A stretch of 22,054 nt of DNA. It comes from JBHIEE01 sp046760445 (lineage in GTDB: Bacteria > Acidobacteriota > Aminicenantia > JdFR-78). The stretch covers positions 1 to 22,054 of the forward strand of contig JBHIEE010000036.1 in the NCBI GenBank assembly GCA_046760445.1. The letters are read 5' to 3'. The stretch's first letter is position 1. Every line of letters starts with the position of its first letter. Shown here piece by piece: positions 14,222-21,725 of the stretch. The position numbers and the translations under genes are program-made. The notes under the pieces were generated by a model. The model worked only from the letters and a program-made list of their open reading frames with translations. It searched no databases and was not told the DNA's origin.

Positions 14222-15550
14222 ATGAATAATAAAGAAAAGGGCAATATCTGGCAAGAAATCAGAAGAAGTATCCAAAAAAAAATTGATATTAACAGTTTCC
14301 AAACCTGGTTTGAACCCACCACTTACATCGGTCGAGAGAAAAATACTGTATATATCAAAGTACCTAATTCTTATTTTAAAGAATGGTTGTCTTTCCATTA
14401 TTCTGATTTAATTCACCAAAGCAGTTTAGAACTTATTGGTGAGAAATTAGAATTTAAATACATTTTTGATGAAGAGGAGTCTAAATTCCAAAGAAAACAA
14501 CCTTTAGCCAGAAGAAAAGAGGTGGGATATTTAATCCATCCCAATTTAAATCCAAATTATACATTTGAGAATTTTGTGGTTGGTTCTTGTAATCAGTTCG
14601 CTCAGGCTGCTTCCCTTGCTGTAGCACAAAATCCTGCTAAACATTATAATCCTTTTTATATCTATGGGGGAGTGGGATTAGGCAAGACCCACTTGATGAA
14701 TGCTATTGGCCATTATGTGCTTCAAAAAGTCCCTTCTTTAAAGTTACTCTATATTACTACTGAAAAGTTTATGAATGAATTAATCAATTATCTTCAACAC
14801 GGTAAAGTTTTAGATTTTAGAAAAAAATATCGAAGTGTCGATGTTTTACTTATTGATGATATTCAATTCCTTTCTGGAAGAGAAAGAACTAAAGAAGAAT
14901 TTTTCCATACATTTAATCATTTATATGATGCTCAAAAACAGATCATTATTTCTAGTGATTGTCCCCCAAAAGAAATTCCTAATTTAGAAGAAAGACTTCA
15001 CTCTCGATTTGAGTGGGGTTTAATTGCTGATTTAAAGCCCCCTGACATTGAAACAAGAATTGCTATCTTAAATAAAAAGGCTGAAATAGAAGGAATAAAA
15101 TTACCCGAAGAAGTAGCTTTATTTATTGCTGATAAAATACATTCTAATATTAGAGAATTAGAAGGATCTTTAAAAAGAGTTATTGCTTATGCTTCCTTAA
15201 AAGGGGTAGAAATAGATTTAGATCTGACTAAAGAAGCTTTAAAAAATTTATTTATAGAAGAAAAAATAGCTTCTATTGAAATGATTCAAAAATTTATCAG
15301 TCAAAAATTCAAACTGAAAATTTCTGAATTAAAATCAAAAAACAACTCCCCCCAAGTTGCTTTTCCTCGCCAGATTGCTATGTATTTAGCAAAAGAGTTG
15401 ACTAATTCCTCTCTTCCAGAGATAGGTAAAAAATTTGGAGGGAAACACCACACAACAGTACTTCATTCAATAAGAAAAATTACTCAACTCAGGAATAAGG
15501 ATCAAGAATTCAATAAATTAATAATTGAGTTTATTAATTATTTCAAATAA
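14222..15550 (+). CDS. dnaA: Chromosomal replication initiator DnaA
   Basis: DnaA binds DnaA boxes, melts the origin and loads the replicative helicase. The 442 residues are normal length. Domain I begins IWQEIRRSIQKKIDINSFQTWF (9-30), with the family Trp/Phe positions. Domain III has Walker A GGVGLGKT (149-156), Walker B VLLIDDIQF (208-216) and an arginine-finger region near LEERLHSRFEWGL. Domain IV ends with the DNA-binding signature GGKHHTTVLHSIRKI. The linker domain II is short (about 82-112). It is followed at 182 bp by dnaN in the same direction, the classical dnaA-dnaN order. DnaA boxes upstream suggest self-regulation. Confidence 0.98.
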   Translation: MNNKEKGNIWQEIRRSIQKKIDINSFQTWFEPTTYIGREKNTVYIKVPNSYFKEWLSFHYSDLIHQSSLELIGEKLEFKYIFDEEESKFQRKQPLARRKEVGYLIHPNLNPNYTFENFVVGSCNQFAQAASLAVAQNPAKHYNPFYIYGGVGLGKTHLMNAIGHYVLQKVPSLKLLYITTEKFMNELINYLQHGKVLDFRKKYRSVDVLLIDDIQFLSGRERTKEEFFHTFNHLYDAQKQIIISSDCPPKEIPNLEERLHSRFEWGLIADLKPPDIETRIAILNKKAEIEGIKLPEEVALFIADKIHSNIRELEGSLKRVIAYASLKGVEIDLDLTKEALKNLFIEEKIASIEMIQKFISQKFKLKISELKSKNNSPQVAFPRQIAMYLAKELTNSSLPEIGKKFGGKHHTTVLHSIRKITQLRNKDQEFNKLIIEFINYFK

Positions 15551-15732
15551 AAAAATGTTTTTTTCACAATTTTTTCAAAAGGATTTTAACTGGCTAAACT
15601 GTTATTTAACAGACGATAAATAAGAAACTATCAGTTTTTATTTGCTATTATTAATTATAATATTATATATATAAATAAAAATGATTATATTAATTATTAA
15701 TATTAAATAATGACAAGTGGAAAGGTGGAAAA
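15551..15732 (+). other. AT-rich dnaA-dnaN spacer, possible DNA unwinding element
   Basis: The 182-bp spacer contains a 66-bp run (15646-15711) with a single G or C, which would melt easily. No consensus DnaA box is visible within it, so DnaA binding would rely on the boxes before dnaA, about 1.4 kb away. A TATAAT (15656-15661) could serve as the dnaN -10, without an obvious -35. AAAGGTGG lies just before the dnaN ATG. Confidence 0.5.
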
Positions 15733-16833
15733 ATGAATTTTTTAACTAAAAAAGAGAATATATTAACTGAGCTTCAGCTTCTTCAAGGGATTGTGGAAAA
15801 AAGGAACACCATGCCTATTTTGGCTAATATTCTTCTTAGAACTAAAGAAAAAGAAGTTGAATTAATCGGAACTGATTTAGAAGTGGGGATGAAAACTGCT
15901 TTTGAAGCAGAGATAACAAAAGAAGGTGGTATTACTCTTTCTGGTAAAAAATTATTTGAAATTGTTAAATCTCTTCCTGAAGACGCTGAAATAAAATTTG
16001 AAGAAGTTGAAGAATCCATTATAAGAATAAAATGTGGTTCCAGTGAATTTAAAATTTCTGGATTATCAGTTGATGATTATCCTAAAATTCCAGTTCCAAA
16101 ATTCGAGAGAAAAATAAATCTTCCTTTAGAATTAATTCAGCAGATGATAGATAAAGTTTATTTCGCTATCACCCAAGAGCATAGATATTATCTTAATGGA
16201 GCATTAATGATTTTAAAAGATAAATCAATAGAATTAGTTAGCACGGATGGACATCGATTAGCTTATACTATTAAACAAGATATTGATTTAAATCTTGATC
16301 AAGAGATTCAAGTTATAATTTCTAAAAAAACTTTATATGAATTAAGTAAGATAGATGACCAACAAATTGAGTTTGATTTTGATGAAAATAACCTATTTTT
16401 TAAGATTGGTAAAAGAACATTAATTTCAAGAATTATCGAAGGAAAATTTCCTGATTATAAAACTGTTATTCCCCAGAATAATGAGAATATATTGACTCTT
16501 TCTCGGGGAGATCTGATTGATTCTATTCGTCGGGTTGCTCTTTTGTCCAGTGAGCGGTCGAGAGGAATTAAATTTTTTATTAAAGGAAATGAGATAGAGC
16601 TTTATTCTTCCAATCCAGAGATAGGTGAAGCCCGTGATATCTTGAATGTTAATTTTAGTGGAAAGAATTTAGAAATCGGGTTTAATTCTCAATATATCTT
16701 AGATTTTTTAAATGTTGTGAAGGTACAAAATGTTCGTTTTGAATTAAAAGATGAGAATAGTGCTACTTTATTGAGACCAAGCGAATCCGAAGAAGTTGAA
16801 TTTTTATATGTTTTAATGCCTATGAAGATTTAA
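15733..16833 (+). CDS. dnaN: DNA polymerase III sliding clamp (beta subunit)
   Basis: The beta clamp encircles DNA and tethers the replicative polymerase. The 366 residues match clamp length and show its three repeated domains. Landmarks are LQGIVEKRNTMPILANILL (17-35) and GTDLEVGMK (46-54). Others are SGLSVDDYPKIP, STDGHRLAYTI and FPDYKTVIP, and the final LMPMKI matches the usual clamp ending. The start ATG has AAAGGTGG seven bases upstream. No recF or gyrB follows; the next gene is nuoA. Confidence 0.97.
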   Translation: MNFLTKKENILTELQLLQGIVEKRNTMPILANILLRTKEKEVELIGTDLEVGMKTAFEAEITKEGGITLSGKKLFEIVKSLPEDAEIKFEEVEESIIRIKCGSSEFKISGLSVDDYPKIPVPKFERKINLPLELIQQMIDKVYFAITQEHRYYLNGALMILKDKSIELVSTDGHRLAYTIKQDIDLNLDQEIQVIISKKTLYELSKIDDQQIEFDFDENNLFFKIGKRTLISRIIEGKFPDYKTVIPQNNENILTLSRGDLIDSIRRVALLSSERSRGIKFFIKGNEIELYSSNPEIGEARDILNVNFSGKNLEIGFNSQYILDFLNVVKVQNVRFELKDENSATLLRPSESEEVEFLYVLMPMKI

Positions 16834-16874
16834 AAACACTTTTATTCTTTAAAAATTCTTGACATCCAAAAAAA

Positions 16875-17249
16875 ATTCTGTTTAAATCATTCCCTTCATA
16901 TTGGACGATATTTCTTATATTCGTTATCTCGATTGGATTAGCTTTTGTCATCCTAATTTTTTCAAAATTAATTCACCCCAAAAAGAAAACTCCTCAAAAA
17001 TTAATTCCATATGAATGCGGAGTTGATCCAGAGACTGAGACAGAAGGTCGTTATTCTATTCGTTACTATCTTATTGCTCTCTTATTTATTATTTTTGAGG
17101 TGGAAACTATTTTTCTTTTTCCTTGGGCAGTCCTTTACAAGAAATTAGCTCTTTTTGGTTTTATAGAGATGTTTATTTTTTTAGGTATTCTCATCTTGGG
17201 TTATTTTTACATCTGGAAAACTGGAGCTTTAGAATATGGGGCTGAATAA
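16875..17249 (+). CDS. nuoA: Complex I subunit A (NuoA), non-standard start
   Basis: NuoA is a three-span membrane subunit at the junction of the peripheral and membrane arms. Translation of this frame gives the family hallmark KLIPYECGVDP and RYSIRYYLIALLFIIFEVE. Membrane segments fall at about 12-30, 61-82 and 94-115 of the 124 residues. There is no in-frame ATG, GTG or TTG before these; the frame opens after a TGA at 16860-16862. The coordinates use ATT at 16875, giving the N-terminus (M)LFKSFPSYWTIFL, a normal length; CTG at 16878 is the alternative. A further possibility is a one-base change in the A8 run (16868-16875), which would join it to a TTG at 16859. It overlaps nuoB by 14 bp and opens the nuo operon. 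Confidence 0.85.
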   Translation: MLFKSFPSYWTIFLIFVISIGLAFVILIFSKLIHPKKKTPQKLIPYECGVDPETETEGRYSIRYYLIALLFIIFEVETIFLFPWAVLYKKLALFGFIEMFIFLGILILGYFYIWKTGALEYGAE

Positions 17250-17721
17250 GATTTTAAGCCTTCCTCAAAATATTATTCTCACTTCGTATGATTATGCTGT
17301 AAATTGGGCTAGAAAAAATTCTCTTTGGCCTTTTACATTTGGATTGGCTTGCTGTGCCATTGAGATGATGGCTACCGGAGGTCCTCGATTTGATATTGCT
17401 CGATTTGGAGCTGAAGTATTTCGGGCTAGTCCGAGACAAGCTGATTTGATGATTGTTGCTGGAACAGTTACCAAACGAATGGCCCCAGTGCTGAAAAGGC
17501 TGTACGAACAAATGGCTGAGCCAAAATGGGTAATTGCCATGGGTAATTGCGCCATTTGTGGGGGCCCTTTTCCTACCTATAATGTGGTTCAAGGAGTAGA
17601 TTTACTTGTTCCTGTCGATGTTTGCATTCCTGGATGTCCACCTCGGCCTGAAGCGTTACTGAATGGCATTATTAAACTTCAGCAAAAAATAAGTAAAATG
17701 ACAGTTAAAAAGATGAAATGA
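17236..17721 (+). CDS. nuoB: Complex I subunit B (NuoB), carries cluster N2
   Basis: NuoB holds the terminal iron-sulfur cluster N2 that passes electrons to quinone. The 161 residues contain the N2 ligands Cys39-Cys40 (LACCAIEMM), Cys105 (GNCAICGG) and Cys134 (IPGCPPRPEA). Two further cysteines, 108 and 130, lie beside ligands and are not the usual residues. GPRFDIARFG (49-58) and ASPRQADLMIVAG (64-76) are also typical. The C-terminal tail is Lys-rich. Its start overlaps nuoA and its stop overlaps nuoC as ATGA, indicating translational coupling. Confidence 0.97.
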   Translation: MGLNKILSLPQNIILTSYDYAVNWARKNSLWPFTFGLACCAIEMMATGGPRFDIARFGAEVFRASPRQADLMIVAGTVTKRMAPVLKRLYEQMAEPKWVIAMGNCAICGGPFPTYNVVQGVDLLVPVDVCIPGCPPRPEALLNGIIKLQQKISKMTVKKMK

Positions 17722-18245
17722 ATAATCAGGATCTGAAAAATAATATTCAGTTAATTCCCGAGGCTTGTCAAAAGATAATAGAAAAAATAGAAAAGACTTT
17801 TTCTCAAGCCATTAAAGAAAAGAAATTTGATCGAGGAGAACTAACTTTAATTATTAAAAAAGAGTTTTTAATTCCCTTAGCTGAATTTCTGAAATCAGAA
17901 CCTGACCTGGATTTTAATTTTTTATCTGATATATGTGCTGTTCATTTTCCTCAAGAAAAAGAATTTGAGGTAGTTTACAATTTATTCTCAATTAATCTTC
18001 ATCACCGGCTAAGGTTAAAAATAAGAATAAAAGAAGATGAGTCTGTTTCTTCTTTGATTCGAGTTTGGGAAACCGCAAATTGGTTAGAAAGAGAGGTGTT
18101 CGACTTGTCCGGGGTTAAGTTTGAAGGACATCCTGATTTGAAGCGCATTCTTTTACCTGAAGAGTGGGTAGGGCATCCTCTAAGAAAGGACTATCCATTA
18201 ATAGGAGAACAGAAATCAGAAGACAGAAGTCAGAAAACAGAATAA
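17718..18245 (+). CDS. nuoC: Complex I subunit C (NuoC), 3' end extended by a repeat
   Basis: NuoC is the 30-kDa hydrophilic subunit of the quinone module. The 175 residues carry the family signature LEREVFDLSGVKFEGHPDL followed by KRILLPEEWVGHPLRKDYPL. NuoC and NuoD are separate proteins here, not fused. The last 12 residues (EQKSEDRSQKTE) are encoded by the left arm of a long hairpin (18216-18241) and have no counterpart in the family, so the natural stop seems to have been replaced by repeat DNA. Its start overlaps the nuoB stop by 4 bp. Confidence 0.94.
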   Translation: MNNQDLKNNIQLIPEACQKIIEKIEKTFSQAIKEKKFDRGELTLIIKKEFLIPLAEFLKSEPDLDFNFLSDICAVHFPQEKEFEVVYNLFSINLHHRLRLKIRIKEDESVSSLIRVWETANWLEREVFDLSGVKFEGHPDLKRILLPEEWVGHPLRKDYPLIGEQKSEDRSQKTE

Positions 18246-18280
18246 CCTCTGCGCTCTGTTTTCTGTCTTCTGTCTTCTGA
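18216..18280. repeat. 26-bp-arm hairpin at the nuoC/nuoD junction
   Basis: Arms at 18216-18241 and 18255-18280 are complementary over 26 bp with one mismatch, around a 13-base loop. The units are CAGAAGACAGAAGTCAG-like. The left arm encodes the nuoC tail and the loop contains its stop codon. The right arm ends in GA, the first half of the GAGG ribosome site (18279-18282) for nuoD, so the folded mRNA could limit nuoD translation. Confidence 0.85.
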
Positions 18281-18283
18281 GGA

Positions 18284-19396
18284 ATGATGAAAACTTACGG
18301 CGAACATACCAAAGAGATAATAATGAATATGGGACCTCAGCATCCCAGCACTCATGGGGTGTTGCGGCTAAAACTCTGGCTTGATGGTGAAACTGTTGTC
18401 AAATCAGAACCAATTATTGGCTATCTTCATCGAGGAATTGAGAAATTGGCTGAGTATAGAACTTACAACCAATTTATGCCCATTACTGATCGATTAGATT
18501 ATGTCTCAGCAACCTCTAATAATTTAGCATGGGTAGAAGCAGTGGAAAAATTAATGGAGATAGAGGTTCCTCGTAGAGCGGATTTTATAAGAGTAATCAT
18601 TGTGGAGTTAATGAGAATTTCCAATCATCTGATATGGTTAGGCACGCAAGCCAATGATATTGGAGCAGTCACTGTTTTACTCTATTGCTTGCGAGAGCGA
18701 GAAGAAATTTTAGATATTTTTGAAATGTTCTGTGGGGCGAGGCTAACTACTAATGCTTTTCGCATTGGAGGCTTAGCTCACGATATTCCAGAGGGATTCA
18801 TAGAAAAAGTTAAAAATTTTGTTGACCGATTTCCTCAATATATTGATGACTATGAACGCTTGCTCAGCGAAAACCGGATCTGGCTCAAGCGAACCAAAAA
18901 CGTAGGGATAATAAGCGCTCAGGATGGGATAAATATTGGGTTAAGTGGTCCGAGTTTAAGGGGCGCTGGAGTGAAATGGGATATCAGGAAATCAAATCCA
19001 TATGCTGTATATAATGAATTTGAATTCGAGATTCCAACTGGAGAGAAAGGGGATGTTTACGATCGATATAAAGTCAGAATAGAGGAAATGAGGCAGAGCA
19101 CCAAAATTATCAAGCAGGCATTAGAAAAGCTGCCTGAAGGGGAAATAATGGCCAAAGTTCCTCGAATAATCAAGCCCCCTCCTGGTGAAGTTTATCACTC
19201 GATTGAAGCACCAAAAGGAGAATTAGGATTCTATATTGTGAGTGATGGTTCAACTATGCCCTGCCGAGTTAAAATTCGTCCTCCTTCATTTGTCAACCTT
19301 CAGGCATTATCTAAGATGATCGAGGGGCAATTAGTCGCAGACATTGTGGCTGCCATTGGCTCGATTGATGTTGTTCTGGGAGAAATAGATCGGTGA
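18284..19396 (+). CDS. nuoD: Complex I subunit D (NuoD), quinone-binding
   Basis: NuoD is the 49-kDa subunit that, with NuoB, forms the quinone pocket. The protein has MGPQHPSTHGVLRLKLWLDG near the start, IGYLHRGIEKLAE, ITDRLDYVSATSNN, and the invariant end VAAIGSIDVVLGEIDR. The nickel ligands of related hydrogenases are absent, as expected for complex I. The coordinates use the first ATG (370 residues); the second ATG at 18287 is better spaced from GAGG (18279-18282) and is probably the real start, giving 369 residues. Its stop overlaps the nuoH GTG by 4 bp. In many bacteria nuoE, nuoF and nuoG follow here; they do not. Confidence 0.97.
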   Translation: MMKTYGEHTKEIIMNMGPQHPSTHGVLRLKLWLDGETVVKSEPIIGYLHRGIEKLAEYRTYNQFMPITDRLDYVSATSNNLAWVEAVEKLMEIEVPRRADFIRVIIVELMRISNHLIWLGTQANDIGAVTVLLYCLREREEILDIFEMFCGARLTTNAFRIGGLAHDIPEGFIEKVKNFVDRFPQYIDDYERLLSENRIWLKRTKNVGIISAQDGINIGLSGPSLRGAGVKWDIRKSNPYAVYNEFEFEIPTGEKGDVYDRYKVRIEEMRQSTKIIKQALEKLPEGEIMAKVPRIIKPPPGEVYHSIEAPKGELGFYIVSDGSTMPCRVKIRPPSFVNLQALSKMIEGQLVADIVAAIGSIDVVLGEIDR

Positions 19397-20424
19397 ATAA
19401 TATAATAGATTATTTACTCATTCCTGGAATAAAAATTATTTTTATCATTGCTTTTGTTTTTATTTCTGTGCTTCTTTTAATCTTGCTGGAAAGAAGGCTT
19501 CAAGGATTCATTCAGTCCCGATTAGGACCGAATAGAGTAGGCCCTCAAGGGATTCTTCAGACAGTAGCTGATACGGTTAAGTTACTGACTAAAGAAGATA
19601 TTGTTCCTCGGCAGGTGGATAAATTTATTTTTAACTTGTCACCCATAATCGTCTTTGTTACTACTCTTGTTGTTTTTGCTTTACTTCCGTTTGGTTCTGA
19701 TTTAGTTATCTTTGGTCGAAAAATTTCGCTTTATTTAGCTGATATTAATGTTGGTCTTTTGTTTATCTTAGGATTTAATTCAATTGGGGTTTTCGGAATT
19801 ATTCTTGGTGGCTGGGCATCAAAAAGTAAATATCCTTTATTAGGCAGTCTGCGCTCTGCTTCCCAGATGATTAGCTATGAAGTAGCCTTAGCCATGTCTA
19901 TAGTAAGTGTTTTGTTTTTTTCTCGCTCTCTGAGTCTGGTGGAAATTGTGAATGCTCAAAGAGAAATGGGGGTCTGGTTTGGATTTATTCAGCCGATTGC
20001 TCTTTTCATTTTCTTTGTGGCAGGAATTGCAGAGTCGAATCGTCTACCTTTTGATCTTCCAGAGGCAGAAAGTGAATTGGTCGGGGGGTTTCATACAGAA
20101 TATAGTGGGATGAAATTTGCCTTTTATTTTGTGGCTGAGTTTGCTCATGTGGTATTCTTTTCAGCCTTAGTGACAGTTCTGTTTTTTGGAGGATGGCTAA
20201 GACCTTTTCCCAATGTTAGTTGGCTTAAATTTCTCGATTATATCCCATCCTTTCTTTGGTTTTTAGGGAAATTATCTATTTTTATCTTTATTTTTATGTG
20301 GATTAGAGCAACTTGGCCCCGTTATCGCTATGACCAATTAGAGATGCTTAACTGGAGATGGCTTATTCCTCTCGCATTAGCTAACATCTTAATAACAGGA
20401 TTAATAGTTGTGCTGATAGGATGA
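19393..20424 (+). CDS. nuoH: Complex I subunit H (NuoH), membrane
   Basis: NuoH is the membrane subunit linking the quinone site to the proton pumps. The 343 residues have about eight membrane spans and the conserved loops LERRLQGFIQSRLGPNRVGP (about 32-51), TKEDIVP (70-76) and AESNRLPFDLPEAESELVGG (about 212-231). The last contains the acidic residues of the quinone channel. HTEYSGMKFAFYFVAEF follows. The start is GTG, overlapping the nuoD stop as GTGA. Confidence 0.97.
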   Translation: MNNIIDYLLIPGIKIIFIIAFVFISVLLLILLERRLQGFIQSRLGPNRVGPQGILQTVADTVKLLTKEDIVPRQVDKFIFNLSPIIVFVTTLVVFALLPFGSDLVIFGRKISLYLADINVGLLFILGFNSIGVFGIILGGWASKSKYPLLGSLRSASQMISYEVALAMSIVSVLFFSRSLSLVEIVNAQREMGVWFGFIQPIALFIFFVAGIAESNRLPFDLPEAESELVGGFHTEYSGMKFAFYFVAEFAHVVFFSALVTVLFFGGWLRPFPNVSWLKFLDYIPSFLWFLGKLSIFIFIFMWIRATWPRYRYDQLEMLNWRWLIPLALANILITGLIVVLIG

Positions 20425-20876
20425 TTAAAAAAATATTACGGAAAATATTTTTAATTGACTTGATTATCGGACTTTTGGTTACTCTTAAATACCTTGTGCT
20501 GGGTAAGGTAACCGTTCAATATCCAGAGAAAAGAATTCCTCTTCAACCACGCTTTAGAGGACTACTCAGATTGTATAAAGATGAACAAGGGAATGATCTT
20601 TGTATTGCTTGTATGCAGTGTACTCGAGCCTGTCCCGATTCTTTAATCTCTATTTATTCTGAAAGAGGCCCAGATAAGAAATTAAGACCAGTAACATTTA
20701 CTTTTAATCTCGGTCGATGTATGTTCTGTGGTTTGTGTGTGGAAGCCTGTCCGACCAAGGCCATTAGATTTTCTCATGAATATGAATTGACTGTTTATGA
20801 CAAGAGAAAATTATATATTCATAAAGAAAATATGTATCTCGATGAAAATACCAAAAAATATTTTAAGGAAAATTAA
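20421..20876 (+). CDS. nuoI: Complex I subunit I (NuoI), two 4Fe-4S clusters
   Basis: NuoI carries clusters N6a and N6b in the peripheral arm. Of 151 residues, two ferredoxin motifs are complete: CIACMQCTRACP (cysteines 61, 64, 67, 71) and CMFCGLCVEACP (cysteines 100, 103, 106, 110). The amphipathic N-terminal stretch (about 8-28) lies on the membrane surface in the family, and the segment YPEKRIPLQPRFRG (34-47) is typical. The start overlaps nuoH as ATGA; the stop overlaps the next ATG by one base. Confidence 0.97.
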   Translation: MIKKILRKIFLIDLIIGLLVTLKYLVLGKVTVQYPEKRIPLQPRFRGLLRLYKDEQGNDLCIACMQCTRACPDSLISIYSERGPDKKLRPVTFTFNLGRCMFCGLCVEACPTKAIRFSHEYELTVYDKRKLYIHKENMYLDENTKKYFKEN

Positions 20877-21118
20877 TGAGCGTTTATAATTTATTTATTT
20901 ATTTTTTTGGTTTATTAAGCTTAATCTTAGGCATAATGGTTATTACTCGAAAAAATGCTGTTCATAGCGCTATATATTTAATCTTTTGCATATTATCTAT
21001 TGCTGGTCTTTATTTTATGCTACAGGCTGATTTCTTAGGTGCAGTCCAGATAATTATTTATGCTGGCGGAATAATGGTTATTTATGTTTTTATTATTTTA
21101 TTAATTAAAAGTAGTTAA
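20876..21118 (+). CDS. nuoJ: Complex I subunit J, N-terminal half (split NuoJ)
   Basis: This 80-residue protein has three membrane spans and corresponds to the first half of NuoJ. NAVHSAIYLIFCILSIAGLY (28-47) matches the second span. FLGAVQIIIYAGGIMVIYVF (53-72) matches the third, whose bulged helix takes part in coupling. It stops shortly after at LLIKSS with TAA (21116-21118), where ordinary NuoJ continues into a loop and two more spans. The remainder is encoded by the next gene after 16 bp. Both halves retain conserved sequence, so this looks like a functional gene split, not decay. Confidence 0.9.
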   Translation: MSVYNLFIYFFGLLSLILGIMVITRKNAVHSAIYLIFCILSIAGLYFMLQADFLGAVQIIIYAGGIMVIYVFIILLIKSS

Positions 21119-21134
21119 AGGACTAAAAAGAGTA

Positions 21135-21371
21135 ATGGGGATAAGGATATTTACTGCTTTGATTTTTATTGCTCTTCTTTCTGAGATGAGTTATTTGTTG
21201 CTCCGAAAGAAATTTCCTCCTTTAAGGCCAGGTCAGCCTGTAACTGAGGGGAATATTCAGGCAGTTGGGTCTCTTCTTTTTAAAGATTATCTCATTCCTT
21301 TTGAAGTTGCCTCTTTACTTTTACTGGTTGCTATGATTGGTGCCATTATCTTATCAAGAAAACGAGCATAG
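21135..21371 (+). CDS. nuoJ: Complex I subunit J, C-terminal half (split NuoJ)
   Basis: The 78 residues contain the last two NuoJ spans: a first hydrophobic segment (about 4-23) and LIPFEVASLLLLVAMIGAIIL (about 53-73). The conserved phrase NIQAVGSLLFKDYLIPFEVAS matches the C-terminal part of NuoJ. It has its own ATG with an AAAGGACTAAAAAGAG region upstream, in a different reading frame from the first half (start positions differ by 259, that is +1). Simple stop read-through would therefore not join the two. Split J subunits are known from some archaeal Fpo/Nuo operons. Confidence 0.88.
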   Translation: MGIRIFTALIFIALLSEMSYLLLRKKFPPLRPGQPVTEGNIQAVGSLLFKDYLIPFEVASLLLLVAMIGAIILSRKRA

Positions 21372-21382
21372 GAGAATTAAAG

Positions 21383-21421
21383 ATGTTAAGCTTGGCAATT
21401 TCAAAGGTAAGGCAGGCTTAA
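21383..21421 (+). CDS. Possible 12-codon leader ORF before nuoK
   Basis: ATG at 21383 follows GGAG (21371-21374), encodes MLSLAISKVRQA, and its TAA (21419-21421) ends one base before the nuoK ATG. NuoK itself has only a weak ribosome site, so ribosomes ending here could reinitiate on nuoK. It may equally be chance in a 51-bp gap. Confidence 0.25.
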   Translation: MLSLAISKVRQA

Positions 21422-21422
21422 A

Positions 21423-21725
21423 ATGGTTCCTATTACACATTTATTATTTTTAGGGACAGCGCTTTTTTTACTTGGAATTTTAGGGGTTTTAATTAGAAGG
21501 AATGTCATTATTATTTTGATGTCCATTGAATTAATTTTAAACGGAGTGAATATTAATCTAATTGCTTTTTCTTATTATCTAAATTCAATTAGGGGACAAA
21601 TTTTCGCTTTATTTATAATAACAGTGGCTGTCGCTGAAGCAGCCGTCTGTTTTGGTCTGATTGTTGCTTTTATGAGGAATAAAGATACTTTTGATATTGA
21701 CCAAATGAATATTATGAAAGGCTAA
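21423..21725 (+). CDS. nuoK: Complex I subunit K (NuoK), membrane
   Basis: NuoK is a three-span antiporter-like connecting subunit. The 100 residues match family length, and the two key buried glutamates fall at positions 36 (SIELILNGVNINLIAF) and 72 (AVAEAAVCFGLI), the same numbers as in the E. coli protein. GQIFALFIITVA (58-69) is also typical. The upstream ribosome site (AAGGCAGG) is weak. Its TAA overlaps the nuoL ATG by one base. Confidence 0.96.
   Translation: MVPITHLLFLGTALFLLGILGVLIRRNVIIILMSIELILNGVNINLIAFSYYLNSIRGQIFALFIITVAVAEAAVCFGLIVAFMRNKDTFDIDQMNIMKG

Noticed and set aside
16859..16887. TTGACA-17-TTAAAT as the nuo operon promoter
   Set aside because: The match is good, but it would start transcription near 16894, downstream of the only plausible nuoA start codons, so I did not list it as a feature.
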